DNA of 64,000 bases from Simmondsia chinensis (taxonomy: Eukaryota > Streptophyta > Magnoliopsida > Caryophyllales > Simmondsiaceae): positions 21,947,387-22,011,386 of the forward strand of contig JAGTTD010000014.1 in assembly GCA_018398585.1 (NCBI GenBank). The letters run 5' to 3'. A program made the translations under genes and the position numbers. How positions within the stretch are numbered: the first letter of the stretch is position 1; every line of letters begins with the position of its first letter. This document shows, one piece after another, positions 10,487 through 22,014 of the stretch. The notes beneath the pieces are model-generated. The model saw nothing but the letters and a program-made list of their open reading frames with translations, was not told where the DNA came from and did not search any database.

Positions 10487-11732
10487 TGTAACGGCCCCAA
10501 ATATTATACCGAATAGGCTTAAGTTAAAAGGGCAATACACTGCCGTACTATAATGAATTCCCTCATCAGTAGTACGAAGCCCAAAAATTGCAATCCATGA
10601 TTCCTCAAAATTGTATAAAGGTTCCCATAATATATAATAGACAATCTCAAATACATCAATACTAACAATTCAAAACTAATAGGGCGGAAGCTCGAAATCA
10701 CATATCTCAAATAGTCTATAATATCCTGCTACAAATTTATTTAATACTCATACTTTCTCAAAATAGAAAGCTGCTCCATCTTTCTTGTCTTCCAGGAATT
10801 TGACATGTGCTAGTAATCTGGAAAGTTAGGCAATTGGGTGATCAAACAATACGCTCAGTAAATACACTGTGCACCTTACCGGGATCAGCTATATTATTTA
10901 AAATGGATAAAAGTTCAATTAAACAAGTAACCAATTTATCTTCAGAAATCATGTTAAAGTAGCACAAATCACAGATTTATAATTTAACTTATTTCACAAG
11001 AGCTCTTTTGGTAAAACTCACAGACGAATCGGAAACTACGGCTGGTATTATTCCCGCGACAAGGTCACAATCGACGTTCACATTTCACATATTCGAATAG
11101 GTTCTAAGTCGATAGATCCGCTAGGATCAAACGTGGATATACATGCCGGTATTATACCCGTGACAGGGTCACAGATCGACTTTCACATTTCACATTCTAT
11201 CGTCGATAGATCCCGGAGAGTCAACGTAGTTATCTATAAGCTCTTCCCATAAAACCTTTCAATTCAAATAACCAGTCCACAATAATTTCTTTCATATAAT
11301 CATAAGTACAAATTCTTTCGAAAATTCACATATTTAAATATTAATTCAACGTATAAATCAATATAATTCAATCCACATATTAAAACATCAAATCAACGTA
11401 TATATCAGTATAAAATAAGAGTAAAAATCACACATTTAAACATCAAACCTATGTATAAATCAGTATTATTCAAATCATAAAAGTAGGAATCACACAATTA
11501 ACCAAGTACATATGCTTGAACCTATTTTAACAACTAATAAACCATTCAAATATAAGTCTTATACATCAAACCATGTAAAGCAAATTTTTTGTGTTTTACA
11601 AATAAGTAGGGGAGTGGTATACTTACTTTCACTGTCTTCTAATAAAAAAAATTGGACTCCTATTGTGAATTAGCTTCAAAATCTATCAAGAGCGGAGTTG
11701 AAAATTGAAGATTGATGTGGGGGAGAGACGCG

Positions 11733-11734
<2 letters not shown>
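10487..11734 (-). repeat. Gypsy 5' LTR, first segment
   Basis: This starts tgtaacggcccc and runs parallel to 5177-6420 of the left LTR with frequent single-base differences. It stops where the poly-G tract of the hAT fragment begins. The LTR resumes at 12780 and again at 21716. Confidence 0.9.

Positions 11735-11763
<29 letters not shown>
11735..11763 (+). repeat. Run of 29 G
   Basis: An uninterrupted guanine homopolymer at the left edge of the hAT fragment. The opposite terminus has only seven C at the mirrored place. It may have expanded from the terminal repeat, or its length may be a sequencing or assembly estimate. Confidence 0.9.
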
Positions 11764-12238
11764 AGCCCACCCTGCATAGTAATAAGTAAAAATCAATTGT
11801 GGACCTTTGGTTTGGTGGTTGGTAGGTGTAAATGAAAACTGGGAGGACCTGGGATCAAATTCCCGCGTAAGGCTTTTTTTTGTCCCTTTTTTTGATAAAA
11901 TAAAAAAAACAGATTAAATTTAATAATGAATTAAAAATTTAAACCTAATTATGTCCCCTCTTCTCCCCTTGACCCCACCCGCCTCCAACCCTAACCCACT
12001 CATGCCACCCGCTTGCTGGTTAGCCACCGCCAGCACCACCACCCGCCAGCCACCAGGCATTAATCAATTTTATAAGTTTTAGTAAAAGATATCAATTTTT
12101 TTTAATTGAAAAATAATTACTCGTCTCCTAGTTCAAATCCTTTCTCGAGTTTGGAATAATATGGTATTTGTTGCTTGATATATGTTATTAATATATAAAT
12201 CGTTTGACAATTACCCTTGTTTTATAACAGAGTTAACT

Positions 12239-12618
12239 ATGTTCAAGTACTTAAAAAGAAAATCGCCTTTGCAAGGAGATGATAATCCTTGTTCTTCTAG
12301 TTCTAAGAAAGTCAACAAGAAATCAATCTAGAGGACCTTCCTGCAGGTCCACGAAATCAAATTCGAATTACCGACTATCATCCTAATATTCGAGATCAAG
12401 TTCGTAGAGCATATTGTGAAGGGGTCCTTGCCAAATTCGAAACCACAACTTTCCGTAAACAAAATATGGACAACAATAAAGGGGATTCAATCAGGATTGG
12501 TTTGATGAGTTTCATTGGGTAGAATATAGTATATCCAAACATGCTGCTTATTGCTTGTGTTGTTATCTCTTTAAGAATGATATCGGAGGTCAAGGGGGTG
12601 GTCACCATTTTATAGTAC
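12239..12618 (+). pseudogene. hAT transposase N-terminus, TTF zinc finger
   Basis: The ATG at 12239 opens MFKYLKRKSPLQ, a typical start for the plant TTF/ZMYM-like hAT transposases, and hits a stop at 12328. In a shifted frame the match resumes as NLEDLPAGPRNQ, DYHPNIRDQVRRAY, then, after further shifts, DWFDEFHWVEYSI and the Cys-rich CLCCYLFK with GGQGGG. The catalytic and dimerisation parts are absent. The upstream pyrimidine-rich tract ending in acag at 12230 could be an intron 3' end. Confidence 0.8.
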
Positions 12619-12779
12619 TTCCCTAGTTTGATTGGATACGCTTTCTCTATTATTTTTTTTTTTTGAGTTGTGAAACTATTAAAAAAATATCGATTTTGAA
12701 TTTTTTAATAATTTTTATTATGTAATTTATTATTTTTTATTCAAGCCCCCCCACCGCCAAAATCATGGATCCGCCGCTG

Positions 12780-12988
12780 GAAGAGGGGGAGGAGAAACTA
12801 GGGTTTAAAACTCTAATTCTCTTTATATATATATACACTTATATAACTCTAGTATACTAGTAGGCCCTTATTTTAAATTAGCCCATTATTTTATCTCTAG
12901 CCTAGTCAAACTATTAGTCAATTTTAATTGTATTATAAAACTATCCAAATTAATTAGATCATGTTTCACATATTATAATGCCTAGTCC
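12780..12988 (-). repeat. Gypsy 5' LTR, second segment
   Basis: This matches 6430-6640 of the left LTR, including the AAACCCTA block and the TATA-like stretch on the minus strand. It ends in agtcc (12984-12988), the left target duplication of the copia element. Confidence 0.88.
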
Positions 12989-15247
12989 TGTTAGGAACAG
13001 TGTCCTGAAATCCAGATTTATTCTACAAATATTATTTTAATTAATAAATAAAATTAAAATTCCAGTCGTTTCGTAGTTAAATTTGTGTATGTGAGCATTT
13101 ATACTGCATGTGATTTTCTTTTGGGAGACATCCATGAGATGGGTCTAGTCATCAGCAATTTATATGTTTGTTCTAAGTGGTCTATGAGATTAAGCCATAG
13201 ATAGGCTTGGAACAAATGGTATGGATTGTTGTTTGAAACACTTGTAGTCGAAGACAAGTTTGGACCTCTTGTATGTTAAGACTATAACGTGACACTTTAG
13301 ATGACTTGTCTTGGTCATGTGGATGGAGATCCAAAAGTGTTAGGTTAGTGTGTTTAATAAGATTGATACACTGAGTTGGACCATGTGGGTTACTTATTTC
13401 AAGACTACTATCGGAGATGAGTGATTCACTTTGTACTATTTGAACAACGGCTCTAAATCCTGAGGGTATTCTAGACTTGTGCATGGAGCGTTAGTTACTT
13501 TGGTGTACTATAAGTAAGGTCTAAACGAATGACTGATATCTCATGTACACTAGATAGCGGCGTGAAGTGTGACAAGGATCATGTATTCAATAAGGAATCT
13601 ACAGTCTCTTATGAGATGCAGGTGTCCCCTTAGTTGATTCGCAAATATTTGAATAGTTCGAAAACTTTGGCCAAAGTATTCTAAGTGTTTGACATTTGGA
13701 ATTTATACTGTGAATATGTTCAAGTATAAATGAATTATTCAGTGAAAGGCGAGTCGGTAACTAATGGAGAAGCAATGAGAAGGATAATGGTAGTGGTTAT
13801 ATTTATCCTTTGTCATGTACATCTAGTGGAGGGGTTGTTGTTATCATTACAGTCTATTAGGGAGATGTCGAATAAATAATTTAAGTTTGGAGTGCAGTAA
13901 GATTTATTCAGTGGAATTAAGTCTCATTAAGTGGTAATTAAATTAATATCATGAGATGGTTTAATTTAACCCATTTAGAGCTAGATTTAAATTGTCTTTG
14001 AGGTCCCTGCGCAAGCCTCTGTATTTATTGCCATTGAAAAAATATTAAAGAATTCAAGAGATGAATTATTTATCCATAAGATGGGTAAATTAATTTTTTC
14101 AAATATTATTCATGAGATGAATAAAATTTAAAAATTATAAAATAAAATAATTTTGAAAAATTAAAATTTATAAGATAAATTTTTACATATGGGAAACAAA
14201 ATAAAAAAAAAAAAAAAATCGCGTTTAAACAGTGGCGATCCGTGTGGTTCTGATCTGACGAACCAGCACGCGACACGTGTCATGCGCTCGGTTGCACTCT
14301 AGGAAATCCGCGCGGACCAATGCAGTGCTGCCACGTGTCACGCGGTTTGAATTAAATAAATACGCGAATTTGAACTGTGTTAAAATGCGGCGTTTTTGGT
14401 TGCTTTGCACTATACGCTGCGTTTCGTATTAAGACTGGAATTATTCTGTACGCATCCCACATCGAAAACTTAGACTTTTTCGCTCCGGTATATTCCTAAA
14501 TATAGAGGGGTTTATTCCGAGGTTTGGCATTGTAGTTGAAATATTTATTTAGGATTTTCTGAAATTGTTTCAGAGACCTAATTGGAGAGAAAAATTTTCG
14601 TTAAAATTTTTCTTTCCTGAGTTTAATATTTTCGGAGCCCACCCTCCAGGCATTTCGGGGTCATTGCGTAGAAGGTCACGGGGTCTCGATTTTGAGAATA
14701 TTATTGCTTTTTGGTTTTCTTTATTATTGGAGCAATTGCAGGTATGTTCTTCTTTCATTCTTCTTTTAGTTTCACTTTTCTATTTATTTATAGTATTCGT
14801 TATTATGCCTATTTAAGTTTATGTATTGTTATGAATGTATTAGAGTAAAAGGCCTGCAGATCTAAATCAAGAATTCAGATATGTTAATTTAAATTATGAA
14901 TTTAAGTTAGTAGATTTAAAATTAGAAATTTTAAACCAACCCTAGGTTTAGAGTTATGAATTCTAAACCCGTTCCGCTGCGTAAACTTTAGGGAGAATTT
15001 TTGAAATTCATCTCAACAACCGGTATTAAGGCAAATGGTTTATAGAGATAAACCTATTTCCGGGAACTCTCGCACATGAGGTGTCACGAAGCGTGTCTCT
15101 CCGACCGGGGGCTTAGGTAGGGAGAAGAGTCTCCTAGTCTAAGTGCTCTAATAGGTGCCTATTGTTGTGACCATAGCTGAGAACTGTGAACCCAATAGTC
15201 GACATCAGAGTTTATTTTTCAACAAAATTTTTATGTTTTTCCCAACA
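12989..15247 (+). repeat. Copia 5' LTR, 2259 bp
   Basis: It runs from tgttaggaacagtg to cccaaca. It carries a poly-A tract near 14204-14218 and two CACGTG-type boxes at 14272-14281 and 14331-14344. The promoter TATA box seen in the other copies is altered here to ctaaatatagag near 14496. It is clearly alignable to 19424-21715 with scattered substitutions. Confidence 0.93.
14272..14344 (+). promoter_or_regulatory. Paired ACGTGTC boxes in LTR
   Basis: gacacgtgtc at 14272 and ccacgtgtcacgcg at 14331 hold the ACGTGTC core of plant ABRE/G-box sites. They lie ~150-220 bases upstream of the TATA region. The 3' LTR has the same pair. Function is inferred from motif and position only. Confidence 0.5.
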
Positions 15248-15249
15248 AT

Positions 15250-15261
15250 TGGTATCGGAGC
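15250..15261 (+). other. Primer binding site of copia element
   Basis: tggtatcggagc lies two bases after the 5' LTR. It is one change from the initiator-Met primer site. Confidence 0.85.
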
Positions 15262-17110
15262 CAGCCTCTGATTACATTCATAATATACATAAATAGGTAT
15301 AATAAGATCGAAATAAATAGATTTGCAAATTAATAAAATAGAGATTTTATTTAGTATAATATTAGTTTAATTTGACGTATCGATTTGAATTGGTTAAATC
15401 GATAATGGATTAATGATGCATTCAGATGATTGTTTATATTTTTGATTTAAATCATTTGAATCATCAAATTAATTAATTGTTAATTAGATTAGTTTAATGT
15501 AATGATTTAAATTATTTAAGTTGGTTAAAAGAGTTAATAGTTAACTATGTTATTTAAAGTATCCATTTAAATCGTTTAAATCGATTAAAAAATTTAATAG
15601 TTAACTAGGTTGTTTATAGTAAAGATTTAAATTCTTTAAATCGTTAATGAATTACTCGTTAATTCTGAACAACCCATAAATTTGTGATTATGTTGTTCGT
15701 ATAATGAGATTGTACATTATCTGTCATGATTTACGAAATCGGATAAAATTGATCTAATAAGATTAGATTCAAATATTTTTAAAAATGGATAAAGTTGATC
15801 TTATTAGATTAGATTCAATTACTTTTTTATAAAATTGGATAAAGTTGATCTAATGAGATTAGATTTAATTTATTTAAAAATTAAAAAAAAAATTTGATGC
15901 GGTTGTCAGCGTCAGGCTGACGCTGACGTCATGCTGGCATCAGCATTGACATCATGCTGATGTTAGCATCAAGTTTTTTATATAAAATAAAAAATTTTAT
16001 TTATTTATTTTCTGATTTGCATGACAATTATTAATTAATTATTTTATTAATTAATTTTCTTTTAGAATGAGATTCTAAATTGAATTATGAGACAATTTAC
16101 GTTGTAAATCAGTGTTATTTTAAATAAAAGTTAGTTTGTTTATTTTTTTTAGAATAAGATTTTGAAATAGACTATGGGATAGTCTAAGAACAAAATCGCT
16201 ATTGATTTTAAATAAAATTAATTTTAATTTAATTTTGAAATAAGGATTTTGAAAAGTGGATTATGTGATAATCTAAATTAGATGTTAGTATTGTTTTAAT
16301 TAAAATTAATTAATTAATTTTATTGATTGGATTTTAGAATGAAATTCTAGTGTAAAATTATGAGATAATATATACTGTAAAACGATAGTATTTTAAATAA
16401 ATAAATAAATTAATTTTGGGTAATCTTAGAATGAGATTCTAAAAGGGATTATAAGATAATTCAGGTTGTAAATGCAAGTTAATTAAAAACCACTGGTTAT
16501 AAAAATCAAGTGGGAGCGAGGTTTCAATTGTTGTAACCTCACGGTCTCCATTACTGGTCTAGCAGTATCGTAGATCGATAGACCTCCCTGCGGAGGATCT
16601 CGGTTTGCAGATTACAGGGTTAGACTTCTTTAGGATAAACCAAAGTGCAAAGGAGCGATGCGACCACGCTGCCGTAGAGTATTTCGTGTATCTGTATGGA
16701 GGTTTAGGTAATGGTTTACACTTGACTAGCGTGATGCATTAGCCTCCCCGAGGAGCTCTGTTGTGTCATGTTAGAAACTAAGGTAAAGTGGTGAGTTAAT
16801 CATGTTTAGTAAGAGTTACAAGAAAACAGGTTAATTGAGAATAGTTCTCACTTGATTTAGCTTCGTGCAACCCCGCTGTGGCGGACTAAGGAGTGGTGTG
16901 TTTGGGTCATCATTGTATGCATGATAGTACAGTTTGGTGGATATCTGACTTATTGTGTGTGCTAAATTGAAAGAATATATATCACCGTATTATACATGAC
17001 TCTTGTTAGACAATTACACATATGTTTGCATTTACAATGTTTTATATGGATAGGGCTGGCGAACTTTGCTTGATTTTAAATATATAATGTACTCACTGAA
17101 CCCAATTACT
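15262..17110 (+). other. Long non-coding leader of copia element
   Basis: A gag gene would normally start within a few hundred bases of the PBS, but this ~1.85 kb has no readable gag domain. The first half is very AT-rich with repeated 'ttagaatgagattctaa' and 'ataaagttgatctaatgaga' words. It contains the hairpin at 15905. The second half (16500-16950) is less AT-rich with no open frame. Gag appears deleted or displaced. Confidence 0.5.
15905..15927 (+). repeat. Perfect hairpin, 11-bp arms
   Basis: The left arm gtcagcgtcag and right arm ctgacgctgac are exact reverse complements around a single base. Related inverted words (catgctgatg, gcatcagcat) continue to about 15970. It lies in the leader between PBS and the first coding remains. 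Confidence 0.9.
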
Positions 17111-17129
17111 TTGCTTTGAAAAATAAATT

Positions 17130-18330
17130 AGACTTGGTTATTACTCACAAAGGACCTACTAGAAAGAAAGGAAAGGGCGAGGTTGTTATTGTAGCAACCA
17201 AGTTCATAAGGAAGTCAGCAAAAGAAAAGTGTTTCTTTTGCAAGAAAACTAGGCCACTGGAAAAGCAACTACACTAAGTACATAGCTACTCTTCCTACAA
17301 AGACTGCTAAGCCATCTGGTGAAGGTATATTGATATCTCACTCAGTTGAGTCTTGCATAGTTGAGAGTCCCTCAGTTTCTTGGTGGGTGGACTCAGGTTC
17401 AACTGACCATATCTGTAATATGTTACAGGAGCTCAGGCTAAGCTAAAGGCTACACGATGGGTGTTGTACCTGATGGTCAGGGACAATACAATAATAGTGG
17501 TCTTAAGTGTAGGAGATGTTAGCTTAGACTTTAGTAATAGAGTTTTGTTTTAAAAGATTGTTTATCTATAGCTACTCTGCACAGGAATTTGATTTCTGTA
17601 TCTCGTTTTATGAATAATTATTATTCAGTTCATTTTGATAATGGAGATTTTAATATGAGAAATAAATTGTTTATTTGCACATGTACATGAATAAATTATT
17701 TATTCATGTTATTTCCTTACAAAAACAATGGTAATTGTTTAAATGAATATAACAAAAGTTCACTTGTTCAATGTTCAAAAAGAAAATACCCTGAATGTGA
17801 TAATGCCTACACGAGGAACCAATGTTTAGGTCACATTAATTTGGACAGGATCCAGAGACTGGCAAAAGATGGACTAATAGAGGCTTTGGACTTGAGGTCA
17901 TTACCAGTCTCCAAATCCTGCATAGAAAGAAAGAGGACCAAGTCTGTCTTTAAGAGTAAAGGCAACAGGGTTGGTGGCTTGCTTGAGCTGGTTCGCATAG
18001 ATGTATGTGGACCAACACATGTTCAGGCAAGAGGTGGGTATGAGTACTTAACCACATTTAGTGATGATTACTCAAGACATGGATATGTTTACCTAATTAG
18101 ACATTAATCGGACTCTTTTGAAAAGTTTAAAGAGCAAAAAGCTGAATTTTAAAAGCTATTAGGTAAACAAGTTAAGTCACTTCGATCAGATCGAGGTGGT
18201 GAATATTTTTCGGGTGAGTTTTTCGATTTTCTAACTGCAAATGAGATAAGATCTCAGCTTTCTGTTCTGGTTACACCACAGCAGAATGGTATTGCAGATA
18301 GAAGGAACAAGCACGGTCTTTTCTACAATT
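17130..18330 (+). pseudogene. Copia gag end, protease and integrase, broken
   Basis: A zinc knuckle starting CFFCKK near 17230 is frameshifted. The protease site WWVDSGSTDHIC follows near 17380-17410. The GAG-pre-integrase zinc region is at ~17820-17940 with LGHINLDRIQRL and SKSCIERK. The integrase core begins with the first catalytic Asp in RIDVCGPT near 18000 and the second in RSDRGGEYF near 18190. The third acidic position reads Asp instead of Glu in NGIADRRN near 18285-18300. Stops and frameshifts make it non-functional. The integrase C-terminus is replaced by an abrupt jump near 18330. Confidence 0.85.
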
Positions 18331-18383
18331 TTTAATTTAAAAGTTTTTTTTAAAATACAGTGCAAATCAATTAGAGAAGAATT

Positions 18384-19330
18384 TTGCAAGTAAGCTACAA
18401 AAATAAAAATAAAATAGTATTAAAGGAAAATGACACGAATACTAAACAGCTAGACACAACTCAAGACATAGGGGATTTAGATGCACCTACTAATAGGAAC
18501 GAGAATGTTCCAGGTACACAAAAGCTTAGGTGTGGTGGGAGGATTGTCAGGACACCTGACAGGTTCATAGTGGGAGCCTTAGTGGTTGACCATGGCATTG
18601 AATCTGATCCTTTTAGCCACCATGAAGAAATTAAGTCTTCTAGTTTTGTGCAATCAGTTGCTCAAATCATGCGTGTACAGATCATATTAAGAGAAAGTAG
18701 TGACTTTCTTAGTTTTATATGTCAACGATAGACTACTCATTAAGAATGATGTGGGGGTGTCATTAGCTGTAAAGACTTGGGTGTCATGATAGCTCAATAT
18801 GAAAGATATAGGAGAAGCCATCTCTACTCTTAGGATTAAGCTTCTGCGAGGTTGTAAGAGTAGGATGTCGGGTCTTTCCCTAGCCACTTATATTGACAGG
18901 ACTTTGTCAAGGTATAGAATGGAGTCCCTCTCTCTTTTGAATAGTGTTCTGGGACACCTCAAAAGGAGGAGCAATTGAGGAATATTTCATATGCTTTGGC
19001 AGTGGGAGCCTCAGGTATGCATGTTGTGCACGAGACTGGATGTCTGCTATACTATGGTGTAATAAGCAGGTGTTAGTCTAACATGGATCCAATAAACTAG
19101 GTGGCAATGAAGCGTTTTCTCTAGTCCTTAAGAAGAACTAGAGATCCTATGCTAATTTTTCAAAGTAACGAGCTGGTTCTAGTTGGCTATACTTATTTAA
19201 TACTTCTAGTCAGATTAAAATGATATACGTTCGACATCCAAGCATGTCTTTACCTTTGGAGTGGGAGCCATTAGTGAGGAGAATGTCAAGCAGTATCGTA
19301 TTGCTGACTTCACAATAGAGTAATTATGCT
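18384..19330 (+). pseudogene. Copia RT and RNase H remnants
   Basis: The first part is a linker (RCGGRIVRTPDRF) that precedes RT in copia polyproteins. The RT palm then appears only from its C-terminal side: FYVNDRLLIKNDVG near 18710-18750 stands for YVDD, with Asp changed to Asn. YIDRTLSRYRMESL follows near 18890. RNase H is reduced to fragments such as LVGYTYL near 19170. Most of the RT fingers are deleted. It ends ~90 bases before the polypurine tract. Confidence 0.75.
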
Positions 19331-19411
19331 CACTGAGGGTTAGGCTCAGTAGATTTTTGGTTCAAATTTAAAAGGGGTGAGTATGAACTTTGTCATAAAT
19401 TGGATTTAGGA

Positions 19412-19423
19412 TAAGTGGGAGAT
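19412..19423 (+). other. Polypurine tract of copia element
   Basis: taagtgggagat lies directly before the 3' LTR start at 19424. Confidence 0.8.
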
Positions 19424-21715
19424 TGTTAGGAATAGTGCCCTAAAATCCAGATTTATTCTGGATATATTATTTTAATTAATAAATAAAATTGAAGTTCCAG
19501 TCATTTCCTAGTTAAATTTGTGTATGTGAGCATTTATACTGCATGTGATTTTCTTTTGGGAGACATCCATGAGATGGGTCTAGTCCTCAGACTGTAATTT
19601 ACATGTTTGTTTTAAGTGGTTTGTGAGATTAAGCCACAGACAGACTTGGAACAAATGGTATGGATTGTTGTTTGAAAGACTCGTAGTCGAAGACAAGTTT
19701 GGACCACTTGTATGTTAAGACTATAACGTTACACATTAGATGACTTGTCATGGTCATGTGGATGGAAATCCAAAAGTGTTAGGTAACAATGTTTAATAAG
19801 ATTGACACACTGAGTTGGACCATGTGGGATACTTATTTCTATACTACTATCGGAGATGAGTGATCGCGTTGTACTGTTTGTACGACGACTCTAAATCCTG
19901 AGGGTTTTCTGGACTTGTGTAAGGAGCGTTAGTTAATTTGGTGTGCTATAAGTAAGGTCTAAACGAATAACTGAAATCCCACGTACACTGGGTAGCGGCG
20001 TGAAGTGCGACAAGGATCATGTATTCAATAGGGAATCTATAGTCTCTTATGAGATACAGGTGTCCCCTTAGCTGATTCGCAAATATTTGAATAGTTTGAA
20101 AACTTTGGCCAAAGTATTCTAAGTGTTTGACATTTGAAATTTATACTGTGCATATGTTCAAGTATAAATGAATTATTCAGTGAAGGGCGAGTCGGTAACT
20201 AATAGAGAAGCTGTGAGAAGGATAATGGTAGTGGTTACATTTATCCATTGTCATGGACATCTAGTGGAGGGGTTGTTGTCATCATTATTGTTTATTAGGG
20301 AGATATCGAATAAATAATTTAAGTCTGGAGTGCAGTGAGATTTATTTAGTGGAATAAAGTCTCATTAAGTGGTAATTAAATTAATATCATGAGATGGTTT
20401 AATTTAACCCATTTGGAGCTAGATTTAAATTGTCCCTGAGGTCCCTAAGCAAGCCTTTGTATTTATTGCCATTGGAAAAATATTAAAGAATTCATGAGAT
20501 GAATTACTTATCCAAAAGATGGGTAAATTAACTTTACCAAATATTAAGATGAATACAATTTTAAAATTATAAAATAAAATAATTTTAAAAAATTAAAATT
20601 CATATGATGAATTTTTAAGTGTGAAAAACAAAGCAAGACAAAAAAAAAAAAAAAAAAAAAAATTAAAATAAAAATCGCGTTTAAACAGTGGCGATCCGTG
20701 TGGTTCAAATCTGACGAACCAGCGCATGACACGTGTCGCGGGCTGGGTCGTACGCTAGGCAATCCGCGTGCACGGGCACGAACTAATGGGATTCTGCCAC
20801 GTGTCACGCAGTTTGAATTAAATAAACACGCGAATTTGAACTGTGTTAAAACGCGTCTTTTTGGGTTGCTTTTGCACGATACGTTGCATTTTATATTAAA
20901 ACTGGAATTATTTTGTATGCATCCTACATGAAAAATTAGACTTTTTTACTTCGGTATATTCCTATAAATAGAGGGGCTTATTCCGAGGTTTGGCATTGGA
21001 GTTGAAATATTTATTTAGGGTTTCTGAAATTGTTTCGGAGACCTAATTGGAGAGAAAAATTTTCATTAAAATTTTTCTTTCCTCAGTTTAATATTTTTCG
21101 GAGCCCACCCTCCGGGCAGTTTGGGGTCATTGCGTAGAAGGTCTCGGGGTCTCGATTTTGAAGAATATTATTGTCTTTCTGATTTTCTTTATTATTGGAG
21201 CAATTCCATGTATATTCTTCTTTCCTTCTTCTTTTAGTTTCGCTTTTCTATTTATTTATAGTACTCGTTATTATGCCTGTTTAAGTTTATGTATTGTTAT
21301 AAATATATTAGAGTAAAAGGCCTGTAGATCTAAATTAAGAATTTAGATCTGTTGATTTAAATTATGAATTTAAGTCAATAGATTTAAAATTAGGAATTTT
21401 AAATCAACCCTAGGTTTAGAGTTATGAATTCTAAACCCGTTCCGCTGCGTAAACTTTAGAGAGAATTTTTGAAATTCATCCCAACAACCGGTATTAGGGC
21501 AAAAGGTTTATAGAGATAAACCCATTCCCGAAAACTCCTGCACGTGAGGTGTCACGAAGCGTGACCCTCCGACCGGGGGCTTAGGTAGAGAGAAGAGTCT
21601 CCTACTCTAAGTGCTCTAATAGGTGCCTATTGTTGTGACCATAGTTGAGAACGGCGAACCCAATAGTCGGCATCAGTGTTTATTTTCCAACAAAATTTTT
21701 ATGTTTTTCCCAACA
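19424..21715 (+). repeat. Copia 3' LTR, 2292 bp
   Basis: It runs from tgttaggaatagtg to cccaaca. It carries an intact TATA box, tataaata at 20963-20970, followed by gaggggcttattccgagg. It also has the two CACGTG boxes at 20728-20737 and 20797-20809 and a ~22-A run near 20641. That run is longer than in the 5' LTR. Confidence 0.93.
20963..20970 (+). promoter_or_regulatory. TATA box in copia 3' LTR
   Basis: tataaata sits in the mid-LTR, in a block conserved with 59389-59396. It would place the transcript start in the following ~30 bases. It is altered in the 5' LTR. Confidence 0.65.
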
Positions 21716-22009
21716 AGTCCAATTTAATTACACTAGCTTCACATATTATAATATCTAGTCCAATTTAAGTAAACTAGGTTTCACATATTATAATGCCTAG
21801 CCTGATTCAAGTAACTGGGTTTTATAAATTATAATATATAGTCTAATTTAATTAGACCGGGTATTACATCCTTACCCCCTTAAAAAAAAGTTTCGTCCTC
21901 AAAACTCACATTCGTAATTTAATTAGACAGGGTATTACATTCTCACCCTCTTAATTAAAAGTTCCATCCTCGAACTTACATCCTCAATTTAATTGGACAG
22001 GGTATCACA
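21716..22009 (-). repeat. Gypsy 5' LTR, third segment
   Basis: The first five bases are the right copy of the copia target duplication agtcc. It then matches 6640-6936 of the left LTR, including the tandem PPT-like blocks, and ends gggtatcaca. The gypsy target duplication ataat follows. Confidence 0.88.
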
Positions 22010-22014
22010 ATAAT

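Larger units (their letters stand above)
11735..12779 (+). mobile_element. TTF-type hAT fragment inside gypsy LTR
   Basis: It interrupts the gypsy LTR (compare the unbroken copy near 6440). The right end, read inward on the minus strand, is cagcggcggatccatgattt followed by a G-rich block. This is the terminal style of plant hAT elements that encode TTF zinc-finger transposases. The left terminus is missing or replaced by a run of 29 G. No clean 8-bp duplication remains. It carries the start of a transposase gene and little else, so it is an internally deleted, non-autonomous copy. Confidence 0.75.
12989..21715 (+). mobile_element. Complete copia element with 2.3-kb LTRs
   Basis: It has two long direct repeats that start tgttaggaa and end cccaaca, a PBS after the first, a PPT before the second, and the 5-bp duplication agtcc at 12984-12988 and 21716-21720. 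The gypsy LTR reads continuously across the excised element. The 4.2-kb internal part keeps zinc knuckle, protease, integrase and RT/RNase H traces but is too short and broken to be autonomous. A third LTR copy is at 57950-60155, so the family is repetitive. Confidence 0.93.
5177..22009 (-). mobile_element. Ty3/gypsy element with nested insertions
   Basis: Two copies of the same LTR, both starting tgtaacg on the plus strand and ending gggtatcaca, flank about 3.5 kb of internal sequence. The five bases ataat occur both at 5172-5176 and at 22010-22014, which fixes the outer limits. The PBS lies beside the right LTR and the PPT beside the left one, so the element is read on the minus strand. The right LTR has been split by a hAT fragment (11735-12779) and a complete copia element (12989-21715). 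The internal region is short and has lost gag and integrase. Confidence 0.88.

Noticed and set aside
11800..11875. Possible SINE with A-box-like tggtttggtggttgg and B-box-like gggatcaaattccc
   Set aside because: It lies inside the 5' part of the hAT fragment with no independent ends, tail or duplication. Better treated as hAT leader sequence.
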